The notes under the pieces are model-generated. The model saw nothing but the letters and a program-made list of their open reading frames with translations. It was not told the DNA's origin and searched no databases. A DNA stretch of 64,000 nucleotides from Negativicutes bacterium. GTDB lineage: Bacteria; Bacillota_C; Negativicutes; Sporomusales_B; JARLHX01. Made by a program: the position numbers and the translations under genes. Shown in pieces: positions 35,630-44,253 of this stretch (position 1 is its first letter; each line of letters begins with the position of its first letter). The stretch lies in contig JARLHX010000375.1 in assembly GCA_031292035.1 (NCBI GenBank), forward strand, positions 1-64,000, read 5' to 3'.

Positions 35630-38044
35630 CTATAGGACATTGAGCGGATCAACATCAATCACAAGATCGGTCCGCGACAGCAGGCCAGCATCCCTGATTC
35701 CGGCACTCGCAGTCAAAATATCGGATGTTTTGATAAGGATATTCATTCTATATATATCGCTGATCTTGGCCACCGGAGCGGGAAAGGGTCCGACGACAGA
35801 AGTTCTATCGTCAGCGACAAACCGGTTTTTGAGCCCAGCCGCCATATCTTCAGCCTGACGCCGGGTTTTAATCTCGTCGCCGCCCACCACCGTCAGCTTG
35901 ATCATTTGGCAGAAAGGAGGGTAAAAGAGTTCGCGCCGGAAGGCGACTTCCTGTTCAAAAAAGGAGCAATAATCATGCTTGGCGCCAGCGACGACCGCAT
36001 AATGCTCGGGATTATAAGTCTGAACCACCACCCGGCCGGGTTTGTCGCCCCTGCCTGCCCTTCCTGCCGCCTGGGTGAGCAAGGCAAACCCTTTTTCAGC
36101 GGCACGAAAGTCGGGTAGATTGAGCGCCGTGTCGACGGAAATAATCCCCACTGCGGTTACATTTTTGATATCATGACCTTTGGCCACCATCTGCGTCCCC
36201 AGTAAAATATCGAACTTACCTGCGGAAAAGGCTCCCAGAATACGATCATGGTCCTTCTTGCCGCCGGTGGTATCCTGATCCATCCTGATTATCCTGGCTT
36301 GCGGGAGGAGGCTGATCAGTTCCTGTTCTACCTTTTGCGTCCCGGTGCCGAAAAAGCGGATATAGCGACTGCCGCAGGCGGGACATACGTCCGGCGTGGA
36401 TTGACTGCCCTGGCAATAGTGGCAGCGAAGTATGCCGGTAGACGCGTGATAAACCAGCGAAACGGCACAATGGTCACAACGCATCACATGGCCGCACTCA
36501 CGGCAATTGACAAAGGTGGCATAGCCGCGGCGATTGAGCAAAATGATGGCCTGCTCACCTTTACTAAGCGTGGCTTCCAGCAGTTCGGTCAAGGGCTGGG
36601 AAATGACGCTGCGCCGCCCTGCCGCCAGCTCTTCGCGCATATCGACAACAGTCACTTCCGGCAGCAGAGCCCCGTCAATCCGTGAAGATAGATTTATCAG
36701 CCGGTGGATCCCGTTCATCGCCTGATAATACGTCTCCACCGCCGGCGTGGCACTCCCCATGATGACCGTGGCCCCAGTCAGTTCCGCCCGCTTCAGAGCG
36801 ACCTGCCGGGTATGATAATGGGGCGATTCTTCTTGCTTGTATGTAAATTCATGTTCTTCATCAATAATAAATACCCCTGGGTCAGGCACCGGGGCAAAAA
36901 CCGCCGAACGCGCCCCGATTACGATCCCGGCTTCTCCGGCGCGTAGACGCTGCCAGGTATCGTAGCGCTCGCCCACCGACAGTTTGCTATGCAGCACAAC
37001 CACGTCATCGCCAAACTTTTCTTTGAACCGGGTTACGATCTGACCGGTGAGGGCGATTTCCGGCACCAGAACAACGGCTTGGCGTCCCATCTGTCGGGCC
37101 TGCGCGGCGGCTTCGATATACACTTGGGTTTTTCCGCTGCCGGTAATGCCATAAAGAAGATAAGAACGGTATTGGCGGCCGCTAATGGCCGGGAAAATTT
37201 CTGCTACTGCCTGCGCTTGTTCCTCAGTCAATTGGCGCTGTGGGTCCGCGCCGCCGACGCCTGCATAGCTGTCTCTGAGCTGGTGGGTTTGTCCGGCAGT
37301 GATCAGACCGGCCGCCAGCAGACTTTTTACTGCAGACGCGCTTATCTTGAGACGGCGAAGGTCCTCAGCCGTCAATTTATCTTGCGCTAATAACGCCTCC
37401 AGCACACGATCCTGAGCCGGCCGGCGCTGCAATCCTTCGCGGCTGGTAGCCGCCGATTCGCGGCTCACCGCCAATTGCCAGAATGTCTTGTACTGATTTT
37501 GCGCCGTTTTCCGGACCACAGACTCGGCAGCAACCAGGTCACATGCCAGTAGGCGACGCAGTATTGACGACGCGCTCCGGCCATATTCCCCAGTCAGCTG
37601 ATGCAGTGTCCTTGGACCGGATGTCAGCAATCCGGCGTGTAATTGGCGCTGGCCAGGGGAGCAAGCAGTCAATAAGTCAGCATCATCCGGCTGGAGGGCC
37701 CGAAACATTGTTCCGGTCTTGATGCCGGCTTTGCCAGGAATGAATAGGCGCATAGCTTCGGCCGGAGTACAGAGATAATAATCACTGAGCCATCCGGCTA
37801 CCGCCAGCATATGGTCGGTAAACCACGGCGCGGTATCGATGACGTCGAGAACGGGCTTGAGCATCCCGTCGTCGTCACCAGGTCCAATACTGATCACAAA
37901 CCCTTCGGCTTTACGGTTACCGAAAGGAACCATCACCCGCCAGCCGGCATCAACAAAATCGAACTGTTCCGGCACCGAGTAGGAAAACGCCCTGGCGATG
38001 TTTTTAACCGGGATATTGATCAATACTTCTGCGATCCGCTCCAT
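35630..38044 (-). CDS. priA: primosomal protein N' (replication restart helicase PriA)
   Basis: An 804-residue superfamily 2 helicase that reloads the replisome at stalled forks. The N-terminal DNA-binding region (3' BD and winged helix, about 1-230) is followed by the motor: LYGITGSGKTQVYIEA, DEEHEFTYK, and the eight-Cys zinc domain (CRECGHVMRCDHC and CHYCQGSQSTPDVCPAC). Helicase motifs V-VI (GTQMVAKGHDI, QAAGRAGRGD) are present. It starts the priA-def-fmt operon; the ATG at 38044 is used because the frame begins there. Confidence 0.97.
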   Translation of the reverse strand: MERIAEVLINIPVKNIARAFSYSVPEQFDFVDAGWRVMVPFGNRKAEGFVISIGPGDDDGMLKPVLDVIDTAPWFTDHMLAVAGWLSDYYLCTPAEAMRLFIPGKAGIKTGTMFRALQPDDADLLTACSPGQRQLHAGLLTSGPRTLHQLTGEYGRSASSILRRLLACDLVAAESVVRKTAQNQYKTFWQLAVSRESAATSREGLQRRPAQDRVLEALLAQDKLTAEDLRRLKISASAVKSLLAAGLITAGQTHQLRDSYAGVGGADPQRQLTEEQAQAVAEIFPAISGRQYRSYLLYGITGSGKTQVYIEAAAQARQMGRQAVVLVPEIALTGQIVTRFKEKFGDDVVVLHSKLSVGERYDTWQRLRAGEAGIVIGARSAVFAPVPDPGVFIIDEEHEFTYKQEESPHYHTRQVALKRAELTGATVIMGSATPAVETYYQAMNGIHRLINLSSRIDGALLPEVTVVDMREELAAGRRSVISQPLTELLEATLSKGEQAIILLNRRGYATFVNCRECGHVMRCDHCAVSLVYHASTGILRCHYCQGSQSTPDVCPACGSRYIRFFGTGTQKVEQELISLLPQARIIRMDQDTTGGKKDHDRILGAFSAGKFDILLGTQMVAKGHDIKNVTAVGIISVDTALNLPDFRAAEKGFALLTQAAGRAGRGDKPGRVVVQTYNPEHYAVVAGAKHDYCSFFEQEVAFRRELFYPPFCQMIKLTVVGGDEIKTRRQAEDMAAGLKNRFVADDRTSVVGPFPAPVAKISDIYRMNILIKTSDILTASAGIRDAGLLSRTDLVIDVDPLNVL

Positions 38045-38166
38045 GCTATCTTTACCACCATTTATCAGACTAACTTATATCACGGTCCAGTCGGGGGATC
38101 ACCAGCAGAGATAGGAACTGCAAGAGTATTCCACCGCTAAACAGACAGACATTTTTACATAACCGT

Positions 38167-38192
38167 AGGAGGGACTTGGCTAAGTCCCTCCT
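38167..38192. terminator. GC-rich hairpin downstream of the 42-residue gene
   Basis: An 11-bp perfect stem (38167-38177 with 38182-38192) and GGCT/AGCC loop. No strong T-run follows on either strand, so it may be a processing or weak termination hairpin. Confidence 0.45.
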
Positions 38193-38218
38193 GCAAAGCT
38201 TTTATTATATTCGTGTCG

Positions 38219-38347
38219 TTACTCGTCAATCCCTGCTGATTCCTCGTCACAATAGAATCCGGCCAGCTCCCACTCGTCATCCTTGGGTCGGTCTGGATCA
38301 AACCGGATCAACCGGTGTTTAGGCAACGGCGAAAATCGAATTCTCAT
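38219..38347 (-). CDS. small acidic hypothetical protein (42 aa)
   Basis: A short open frame of 42 codons on the minus strand, 5 bases after the stop of the heavy-metal-domain gene. The N-terminal half is basic (MRIRFSPLPKHRLIRF) and the rest is acidic (DPDRPKDDEWELAGF, CDEESAGIDE). The ribosome site is weak (GGGTTGATGA), so it may be translationally coupled. The tight spacing and clean frame argue for a real gene, but no family is recognised and it could still be chance. Confidence 0.45.
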   Translation of the reverse strand: MRIRFSPLPKHRLIRFDPDRPKDDEWELAGFYCDEESAGIDE

Positions 38348-38352
38348 TGTCA

Positions 38353-38580
38353 TCAACCCTGAACCGAATAACCCAGCGTCTGCAGAGTCTCCTCAATATA
38401 CCCGCCGGGGATGGCGCTGTCATCGTAGGCCACTTCAACCACTTTGGCGCTGAGATCAACTGTGACCTGCTGGACGCCGTCGAGATGCGACAGGGTATGT
38501 TCGATCCGGTCGCGGCAATGCTCACCTTTCAACCCGCCAACATGATACAGGGTAGTTGTAACGCCGCTTTTTCCGCTCAT
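38353..38580 (-). CDS. heavy-metal-associated (HMA/CopZ-like) domain protein with a degenerate metal site
   Basis: A 75-residue single HMA (ferredoxin-like) domain, the fold of copper chaperones such as CopZ. The fold is clear (VQQVTVDLSAKVVEVAYDD, ETLQTLGYSVQG), but the metal loop is GLKGEHC where GMxCxxC is expected: the first Cys is replaced by Gly, leaving one Cys (residue 22). It may bind metal differently or have another role. AGGAGG lies 11 bases upstream of the ATG. It follows metK in the same direction with a gap of ~80 bases. Confidence 0.85.
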   Translation of the reverse strand: MSGKSGVTTTLYHVGGLKGEHCRDRIEHTLSHLDGVQQVTVDLSAKVVEVAYDDSAIPGGYIEETLQTLGYSVQG

Positions 38581-38663
38581 CTGGAAACCAACCTCCTCGC
38601 AATCGATCTGCGGTTAGTATTGCCAGACTCGCCATCTTTCATTTAACCCACTGCAAGAAACGA

Positions 38664-39854
38664 CTAAATTTTTGCGTCTTTCCGCAGAATTTCGGCCTTA
38701 TCAAGCCGCTCCCAGGGCAGTTCCAGATCAGGGCGGCCAAAATGCCCATATGCCGCTGTCTGACGGTAGATTGGACGCCTGAGATCCAGCATTTTGATAA
38801 TGCCGGCCGGACGAAGATCAAAATGTTTCTGGATTAACTGGGAGATCAACGCCTCGTCCACTTTGGCTGTTCCGAAAGTCTCAACAAGAACAGAGACTGG
38901 ATGAGATACGCCGATGGCATAAGCCAACTGAATTTCGCATTTGTCGGCAAGTCCGGCAGCTACCACGTTTTTGGCTACATAGCGGGCAGCATAGGCACCA
39001 GAGCGATCGACTTTTGTGGGATCTTTGCCCGAGAACGCCCCACCGCCGTGGCGGGCCATACCGCCATAAGTATCAACAATAATCTTCCTGCCGGTTAATC
39101 CGGCATCGCCCTGCGGCCCGCCTACGACAAACCGGCCGGTGGGATTGATATAATATTTGGTTTTCGAATCCAGCAGTCCGGCAGGCACTACCGGTTTGAT
39201 GACCTTGTTGATGATGTCTTCCTCGATATCCGGCAAGTCGATGTCAGGACTGTGCTGAGCCGCGATGACGATGGCGTCGACCCGCACGGGTTTACCATCC
39301 ACATACTCAACAGTTACCTGGGTTTTTCCATCAGGACGCAAGTAAGGCAGTACGCGATTCTTGCGTACGTCGGACAGGCGACGGGCCAGAGTGTGAGCCA
39401 GGGAAATCGGCATTGGCATAAATTCAGGGGTTTCATTGGTGGCATAGCCAAACATCATGCCCTGATCGCCAGCGCCGATGGCTTCGATGGCATCCATCTC
39501 GCCGCGTTTGCCTTCCAATGAATTATCGACACCAAGAGCGATATCAGGTGACTGTTCGTCGATGGAGGTCATCACCCCGCAGGTGTCACCGTCAAAGCCG
39601 AATTTCGCCCGGGTATAGCCGATTTCTTTGATGGTTTCCCGCACAATTTTTGGAATGTCGACATAGCATTGAGTCGTAATCTCACCGACAACATGGACAA
39701 GTCCAGTGGTAACCAGAGTTTCACAAGCTACCCGGGCCATTGGGTCACGGGCGATGATGGCGTCAAGGACACTGTCCGAGATCTGGTCGGCAATTTTGTC
39801 CGGATGCCCCTCTGTGACAGATTCTGAGGTGAAGAGTTTACGCATCTTTTCCAT
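38664..39854 (-). CDS. metK: S-adenosylmethionine synthetase
   Basis: A 396-residue enzyme making SAM from methionine and ATP. Signature segments are [40 protein letters not shown], the [21 protein letters not shown] hallmark and the C-terminal [16 protein letters not shown] 39854 has AGGAGG 6 bases upstream. The longer frame to 39944 contains the SAM-riboswitch terminator region, so it is not the coding start. Regulated by the SAM-I riboswitch just upstream, a classic feedback. Confidence 0.97.
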   Translation of the reverse strand: MEKMRKLFTSESVTEGHPDKIADQISDSVLDAIIARDPMARVACETLVTTGLVHVVGEITTQCYVDIPKIVRETIKEIGYTRAKFGFDGDTCGVMTSIDEQSPDIALGVDNSLEGKRGEMDAIEAIGAGDQGMMFGYATNETPEFMPMPISLAHTLARRLSDVRKNRVLPYLRPDGKTQVTVEYVDGKPVRVDAIVIAAQHSPDIDLPDIEEDIINKVIKPVVPAGLLDSKTKYYINPTGRFVVGGPQGDAGLTGRKIIVDTYGGMARHGGGAFSGKDPTKVDRSGAYAARYVAKNVVAAGLADKCEIQLAYAIGVSHPVSVLVETFGTAKVDEALISQLIQKHFDLRPAGIIKMLDLRRPIYRQTAAYGHFGRPDLELPWERLDKAEILRKDAKI

Positions 39855-39902
39855 AACATACCTCCTGTAAATAGTGGGATGAAGCAACAGCTTCTGCCGA
39901 GA

Positions 39903-39927
39903 TAAAAAAAACTCCCAAAGGGAGGGC
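39903..39927 (-). terminator. SAM-I riboswitch terminator
   Basis: CTCCC/GGGAG short stem with loop, followed on the minus strand by eight Ts; lies between the aptamer and metK, the expected OFF structure. Confidence 0.8.
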
Positions 39928-39933
39928 AGTGTG

Positions 39934-40044
39934 CACTCTCCCATCTCTGCGGAACAAATCCGCCGGAATTGGCACCGTTTTGGCTAAGCCAATGGTTGCC
40001 GCGGTTTCATCGGGCCAGTCCCTCCACCAACTCTTGATGAGCTA
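39934..40044 (-). ncRNA. SAM-I riboswitch (S-box leader)
   Basis: Minus-strand leader of metK with the S-box blocks in order: CTCATCAAGAG, TGGAGGGACTGGCCCGATGAAACC, CGGCAACC, GGTGCCAATTCC and AGATGGGAGAG. The pattern is typical of the SAM-I aptamer, which turns off metK when SAM is abundant. Confidence 0.97.
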
Positions 40045-40069
40045 ACTCTATATGCTTTTCACGCTGATC

Positions 40070-40098
40070 ATTGTACTGGAAAAAGGCAAAAAAATCAA
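40070..40098 (-). promoter_or_regulatory. predicted metK promoter
   Basis: TTGATT and TACAAT separated by 17 bases, just upstream of the SAM riboswitch and overlapping the last codons of coaBC. Good sigma-A match. Confidence 0.65.
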
Positions 40099-41297
40099 TC
40101 ATTTTTTATCATTGCACCCATTATTTTGTCCAAAATGATCCCCGCGAGAACTTCTTTCGTCATTTGCGGCAATTCTTCGACCCGGCCGTCGCGGTACAGC
40201 AGCTTGACGATATTGGTATCGGCATTGAAGCCGGCTCCGGGTTGGGTGACATCATTGGCAACAATCAGATCCAGGTTTTTTCGGGTCAGCTTTTCTTTGG
40301 CAGCAGCTAATAGTTCTCTCGTCTCGGCGGCAAAACCAACCAGCAATTGGCGACTTTTCAGCCGGCCAAGCTCGGCCAGGATGTCCGGAGTTCTCTCCAG
40401 TACCAATGTCAGGGTTTCGTTCTGCTTCTTGATTTTATGTTCACAAATCTCCATTGGTCTATAATCAGCCACTGCAGCTGCTTTGATGACAATATCGCAG
40501 TCGCCAAACTCGGCCAGTACAGCTTGCCTCATCTCTGCCGCTGTTTCCACCTTCCGCAATGACACTCCCGCTGGCTGCGGCAGGCCTGTCGGCCCGGAAA
40601 CCAATACCACTTGGGCGCCGCGGGCGGCAGCCGCCCTGGCCAGGGCATAACCCATTTTACCGCTGGAGCGATTCCCAAGAAACCTCACCGGATCGAGCGG
40701 TTCACGCGTTCCACCGGCTGTCACCAGTATTTTTCGTCCCGTCATATCGAGTGCCACCGCCAGCAAGGCACTCACAATGTCCACAATAGCCGAAGGCTCG
40801 GGCAGTCGCCCGGGGCCTTCGATTCCGCAGGCCAGCATTCCTTCTGCCGGCGGAATGATATGATAGCCCAGGCCGGCAAGCTTGGCGATATTTTGCTGGA
40901 CAACCGGATTTAGATACATGTTTGAATTCATCGCCGGAGCAAGGACAACCGGAGCCTTGGTGGCCATAACAGTGGTCGAAAGGGCGTCATCGGCGATACC
41001 ACCCGCGATTTTGCCGATAATATTGGCAGTCGCCGGGGCAATCAAAAATAAATCGGCCAAGGTGGCCAACGCAATATGCTCCACATTCCATTGTTTGGGC
41101 TCGTCCCACATTTCAACAATAACCGGATTGCCACTCATTTCCCTGAAGGTAAGCGGAGTGACAAAATGCGTTGCCGCCCGGGTCATGATGACATGGACGG
41201 CAGCCCCGGCCCGCTTGAGACGACTGACGACTTCCACCGCTTTGTATGCGGCAATGCCGCCGGTTACACCCAAGACGATGTTTTTTCCGGTCAACAT
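40095..41297 (-). CDS. coaBC: bifunctional phosphopantothenoylcysteine decarboxylase / phosphopantothenate-cysteine ligase
   Basis: A 400-residue fusion (Dfp) carrying out two coenzyme A steps. The N-terminal flavoprotein CoaC has LGVTGGIAAYKAVE, the catalytic-region SNMYLNPVV and PAEGMLACG with its Cys; the C-terminal CoaB has VTAGGTREPLDPVRFLGNRSSGKMG and KAAAVADYRP. ATG at 41297 has GAGGAG 9-10 bases upstream. It lies in the yicC-remA-gmk-rpoZ-coaBC block. Confidence 0.96.
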   Translation of the reverse strand: MLTGKNIVLGVTGGIAAYKAVEVVSRLKRAGAAVHVIMTRAATHFVTPLTFREMSGNPVIVEMWDEPKQWNVEHIALATLADLFLIAPATANIIGKIAGGIADDALSTTVMATKAPVVLAPAMNSNMYLNPVVQQNIAKLAGLGYHIIPPAEGMLACGIEGPGRLPEPSAIVDIVSALLAVALDMTGRKILVTAGGTREPLDPVRFLGNRSSGKMGYALARAAAARGAQVVLVSGPTGLPQPAGVSLRKVETAAEMRQAVLAEFGDCDIVIKAAAVADYRPMEICEHKIKKQNETLTLVLERTPDILAELGRLKSRQLLVGFAAETRELLAAAKEKLTRKNLDLIVANDVTQPGAGFNADTNIVKLLYRDGRVEELPQMTKEVLAGIILDKIMGAMIKND

Positions 41298-41310
41298 GAC
41301 AGTTGCTCCT

Positions 41311-41517
41311 CTACTTGATGCCAATCTTGGTTCGTTCATAGACAATCCGGCCCTGGGCGACTTCCTCCAAGGCGATGGTGACCTGTTTATTTGATCTTGA
41401 GTCAACCAAGCCAATCTCTCCGTTCATAATTTCACGGGCCCGTTTGGCTGTCAGCACGACAAGTGTGTATTTGCTATCGACTTTTCGCATTAAAACATCC
41501 AGCGATGGATGAATCAT
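41311..41517 (-). CDS. rpoZ: RNA polymerase omega subunit
   Basis: A 68-residue omega subunit that helps assemble RNA polymerase. It has IHPSLDVLMRKVDSKYTLVVLTAKRAREI and the QVTIALEEVAQGRI C-terminal half that match the family. Start 41517 has AGGAGG 9 bases upstream; the ATG at 41523, only 3 bases behind AGGAGG, is the alternative. It lies 13 bases before coaBC. Confidence 0.95.
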   Translation of the reverse strand: MIHPSLDVLMRKVDSKYTLVVLTAKRAREIMNGEIGLVDSRSNKQVTIALEEVAQGRIVYERTKIGIK

Positions 41518-41535
41518 TCCCATTCTCCTCCTATT

Positions 41536-42156
41536 TCAGTCGACGCTCCCGCAGCCACAAATAATCTCGATCAGGTCGGCGTTCCGGTCAGTCCTGCACT
41601 TTTCAGCACTGATGATCGCCGCGATTTTGGCTGTCGCCTTGGAAACTTCGTCATTCACTACTATATAGTTATAGTGAAAAGCACAGGATAATTCCTCATG
41701 GGCTGCACCAAGTCGCTTTTCGATGGCTTCCGGACTTTCGGTGCCCCGTTTCGTGATGCGAGCAGCCAACTCCTGGATAGAAGGAGGCACAATGTAAATA
41801 AATACCCCTTGCGGAAACTGGGTTTTTAATTGTAGCGCCCCTTGGGTATCCAGTTCCAAAACGACATCTTTTCCGCTATGTAGCATTTCATTCACGTAAC
41901 GGCGGGGAGTACCGTAATAATTGCCGTAAACTTCGGCCCACTCGAGTAGTTCACCCATTTTAACCATTGATTCAAAATCATCTTTGGCTGTGAACCAGTA
42001 GTTAACCCCGTTGGTTTCCCCAGCACGAGGCGGACGGGTTGTGGCCGAAATAGAATAGTGCAAATTGGAATTATTCTGCATTAACTCTTTACATATTGTT
42101 CCCTTGCCGGTACCCGAAGGCCCGGAAAGAACGATCAGGATTCCCTGCCGCATCAT
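41536..42156 (-). CDS. gmk: guanylate kinase
   Basis: A 206-residue nucleotide kinase that phosphorylates GMP. The P-loop VLSGPSGTGKGT, the GMP-binding TTRPPRAGETNGVNYWF and the LVLELDTQGALQL-type strand (DVVLELDTQGA) and RxxxR-like TKRGTESPEAI are all visible. AAAGGAG lies upstream of the start. It precedes rpoZ. Confidence 0.97.
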   Translation of the reverse strand: MMRQGILIVLSGPSGTGKGTICKELMQNNSNLHYSISATTRPPRAGETNGVNYWFTAKDDFESMVKMGELLEWAEVYGNYYGTPRRYVNEMLHSGKDVVLELDTQGALQLKTQFPQGVFIYIVPPSIQELAARITKRGTESPEAIEKRLGAAHEELSCAFHYNYIVVNDEVSKATAKIAAIISAEKCRTDRNADLIEIICGCGSVD

Positions 42157-42181
42157 AGGTCAGTACTCCTTTCGGCAGCCA

Positions 42182-42448
42182 CTACTCAGCGGTTTCCTCA
42201 TTGGATTCTTTGCTGACAAGGCGGTGGGCTACCGTCTCCGGCTGTACGGCCGATAAAACCACATGATCGCTGTCGGCGATAATGACGGCCCGCGTCCGTC
42301 GTCCATAAGTAGCATCAATCAACATTCCTCTGTCGCGGGCTTCTTGGATGATCCTTTTGATCGGTGCCGACTCAGGGCTGACAATAGCGACAATGCGATT
42401 GGCGGAGACAATGTTACCGAAACCGATGTTGATAAGTTTAATTTCCAT
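42182..42448 (-). CDS. remA: RemA-like regulator (DUF370)
   Basis: An 88-residue DUF370 protein. In Bacillus this family (RemA) is a DNA-binding regulator of matrix and osmoprotection genes; whether the same targets exist here is unknown. The conserved core [42 protein letters not shown] and [15 protein letters not shown] is complete. It lies between yicC and gmk. Confidence 0.94.
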   Translation of the reverse strand: MEIKLINIGFGNIVSANRIVAIVSPESAPIKRIIQEARDRGMLIDATYGRRTRAVIIADSDHVVLSAVQPETVAHRLVSKESNEETAE

Positions 42449-42515
42449 ATACTCATATTCCTCCCAGTCATTTATCGATGATATTCACCCGTAATTTTAC
42501 AAACATTCGCCTATA

Positions 42516-43406
42516 TTACTCTATGTTTTGGATTTGCTCTCTGACCTTCTCCATCTCACTTTTAATTTCTAAGACGACATTGGCCACAGCCGAATCATTT
42601 GCCTTGGAAGCAATCGTATTGGTTTCGCGGTTCACTTCCTGAATAATGAAATCGAGCTTCCGCCCCACCGCATCACTGGAAAGCAATGTATCCCGCAGTT
42701 GTTTCAGGTGACTGCCAAGCCTCACCAGTTCTTCGGTGATACTGGTCCGGTCGGCATAAAGTGCCGCCTCCTGCAATAGCCTCGCCTGGTCTGGTTCTGC
42801 CCCGATCGTTGCCAGTAGTTCCCTCATCCGGCCAAGCAGTTTTTCCCGGTATTCTTCGGCGATGCGCGGCGCCCGCTCTTCGATAAAGCGGACATGATCG
42901 GCCAAATTATCAATCCGTTCCAGCATATCCTTTTGGATATTTTCTCCCTCGGCCAGGCGCATAGTCATGAGATTATTTACCGCGGCGTCAACTGCTTGAG
43001 ACAGTTTCGACCACAATAGCGATACATCGTCAGCAACCTCTTCCACCTTTAACACATCGGGGTATCTGGCAATATGATAGATATTGTCGCCGGCATTCAA
43101 TGAAAACAAATCGCCGAGTTCTTTCAATGCTTTATGGTAAGCGATTGCCAGCTCTTTGTCAACCCTGACCGCTCGGCCGCGCTGTCCGTATTCATCGACT
43201 GTGATAAAGATGTCAATCCGTCCCCTGACCAATGTATTCGCGACCGAACGCCGAATTTTATCTTCGAGGGACCCCAGATTTTTCGGCATGCGGATAACGA
43301 TTTCATTGTAGCGATGGTTGACGGCTTTGATTTCAACAATAAAGCGGTGTTCGGCGTCCAAGAATTCTCCGCGCCCAAACCCCGTCATGCTTTTTAGCAC
43401 AAACAT
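42516..43406 (-). CDS. yicC: YicC family protein
   Basis: A 296-residue YicC-family protein, linked to RNA turnover. N-terminal SMTGFGRGEF, NHRYNEIVIRMPKNL and the C-terminal LDFIIQEVNRETNTIASKAND with EMEKVREQIQNIE are diagnostic. It starts the block leading to coaBC. Confidence 0.94.
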   Translation of the reverse strand: MFVLKSMTGFGRGEFLDAEHRFIVEIKAVNHRYNEIVIRMPKNLGSLEDKIRRSVANTLVRGRIDIFITVDEYGQRGRAVRVDKELAIAYHKALKELGDLFSLNAGDNIYHIARYPDVLKVEEVADDVSLLWSKLSQAVDAAVNNLMTMRLAEGENIQKDMLERIDNLADHVRFIEERAPRIAEEYREKLLGRMRELLATIGAEPDQARLLQEAALYADRTSITEELVRLGSHLKQLRDTLLSSDAVGRKLDFIIQEVNRETNTIASKANDSAVANVVLEIKSEMEKVREQIQNIE

Positions 43407-43512
43407 TGCACCTTCCTTTGTATTTTTTATTATTCGCGATAAAACAATCTTTAACCTGGAATTTCGAAATTTACTTCTCTCTTTCGCCCTCTAATTCCTT
43501 TTTCCACCAGAA

Positions 43513-43540
43513 ATAAAAAAAGGGGAATGTCCCCTTTTGA
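43513..43540 (-). terminator. terminator of the secreted-protein gene
   Basis: AAAAGGGG/CCCCTTTT stem with an ACATT loop and a long T run on the minus strand, 12 bases after the stop at 43552. Confidence 0.9.
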
Positions 43541-43551
43541 CTAGGTCATTG

Positions 43552-44154
43552 CTATCGAATGCCAGCAAGATCAAAGAAAAAGCGCCTGTCCGGCTTGCCG
43601 TTCTGGTTAATTTGTAAAACAAGTGGTTTATCGACAGCAAGATCTTTCATTTTGAAATAAAGTAGCCATCGTGCAGAAGAAACAGGGGTCTGACTGGAAG
43701 ACCACGCCGCCTTTTCGACTTCCGGCGGTTGATACATCGACTGGGGGCGTACCGATTTTCCGCCCTGCATCAGACTAGCTACCATTTTTGCGGCGAAATC
43801 CGCCTCGTTGCCAAAAACGATAACTCCGAAGATGAGATAGCCATTATATTCGGTCAGCACCTGTTCGGCGTCTGATAGACGAACCGTTTGACTGTTCAGC
43901 GTCTTATCCCTGGCATCTGCGGCAATAAGCAGAAAGGGCGTATAAACAAAGGCACGTTCCCCGGTTTCATCCAGTTTGTCCGCTTTTTCTTCATACACTG
44001 TCCAGGGTTGGAAGAATTCGGTCAACGATCGATCTGTCCGCGTTTTTCCATATTCCTGCGCCTGCGCAATAACGTCGGCGTTAATCGGCGTCATGGCAAC
44101 AGCCTGGACGCTGCCCCACAGCAAGAACAAGATAACAAGCAAGCCAACTCGCAC
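43552..44154 (-). CDS. secreted or membrane-associated hypothetical protein
   Basis: A 200-residue protein with a clear signal peptide (VRVGLLVILFLLWGSVQAVA) and no lipobox. The mature part is mixed alpha/beta (FVYTPFLLIAADARDKTL, NGYLIFGVIVFGNEADFAAKM, RWLLYFKMKDLA) with no recognised family. The GTG at 44154 is set by AGGAGG 8 bases upstream; a GTG three codons earlier overlaps the ribosome site. It is a single-gene transcript upstream of yicC. Confidence 0.75.
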   Translation of the reverse strand: MRVGLLVILFLLWGSVQAVAMTPINADVIAQAQEYGKTRTDRSLTEFFQPWTVYEEKADKLDETGERAFVYTPFLLIAADARDKTLNSQTVRLSDAEQVLTEYNGYLIFGVIVFGNEADFAAKMVASLMQGGKSVRPQSMYQPPEVEKAAWSSSQTPVSSARWLLYFKMKDLAVDKPLVLQINQNGKPDRRFFFDLAGIR

Positions 44155-44212
44155 CTCGGGCACCTCCTAGTTTTACTAGAAGTAGTTATGCCCCCAAAGT
44201 GGTGATTTTATC

Positions 44213-44243
44213 CAAAAACAACCGGCCCGCACTAGCGGGCCGG
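44213..44243 (-). terminator. dapL terminator
   Basis: CCGGCCCGC/GCGGGCCGG 9-bp stem with a TAGT loop followed by TTGTTTTTGG on the minus strand, 10 bases after the dapL stop. Confidence 0.9.
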
Positions 44244-44253
44244 AGATGGCATG

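Noticed and set aside
36989..37390. Several plus-strand frames inside priA, recG and guaB regions
   Set aside because: All are mirror frames of strong conserved minus-strand genes with no promoter or ribosome site of their own.
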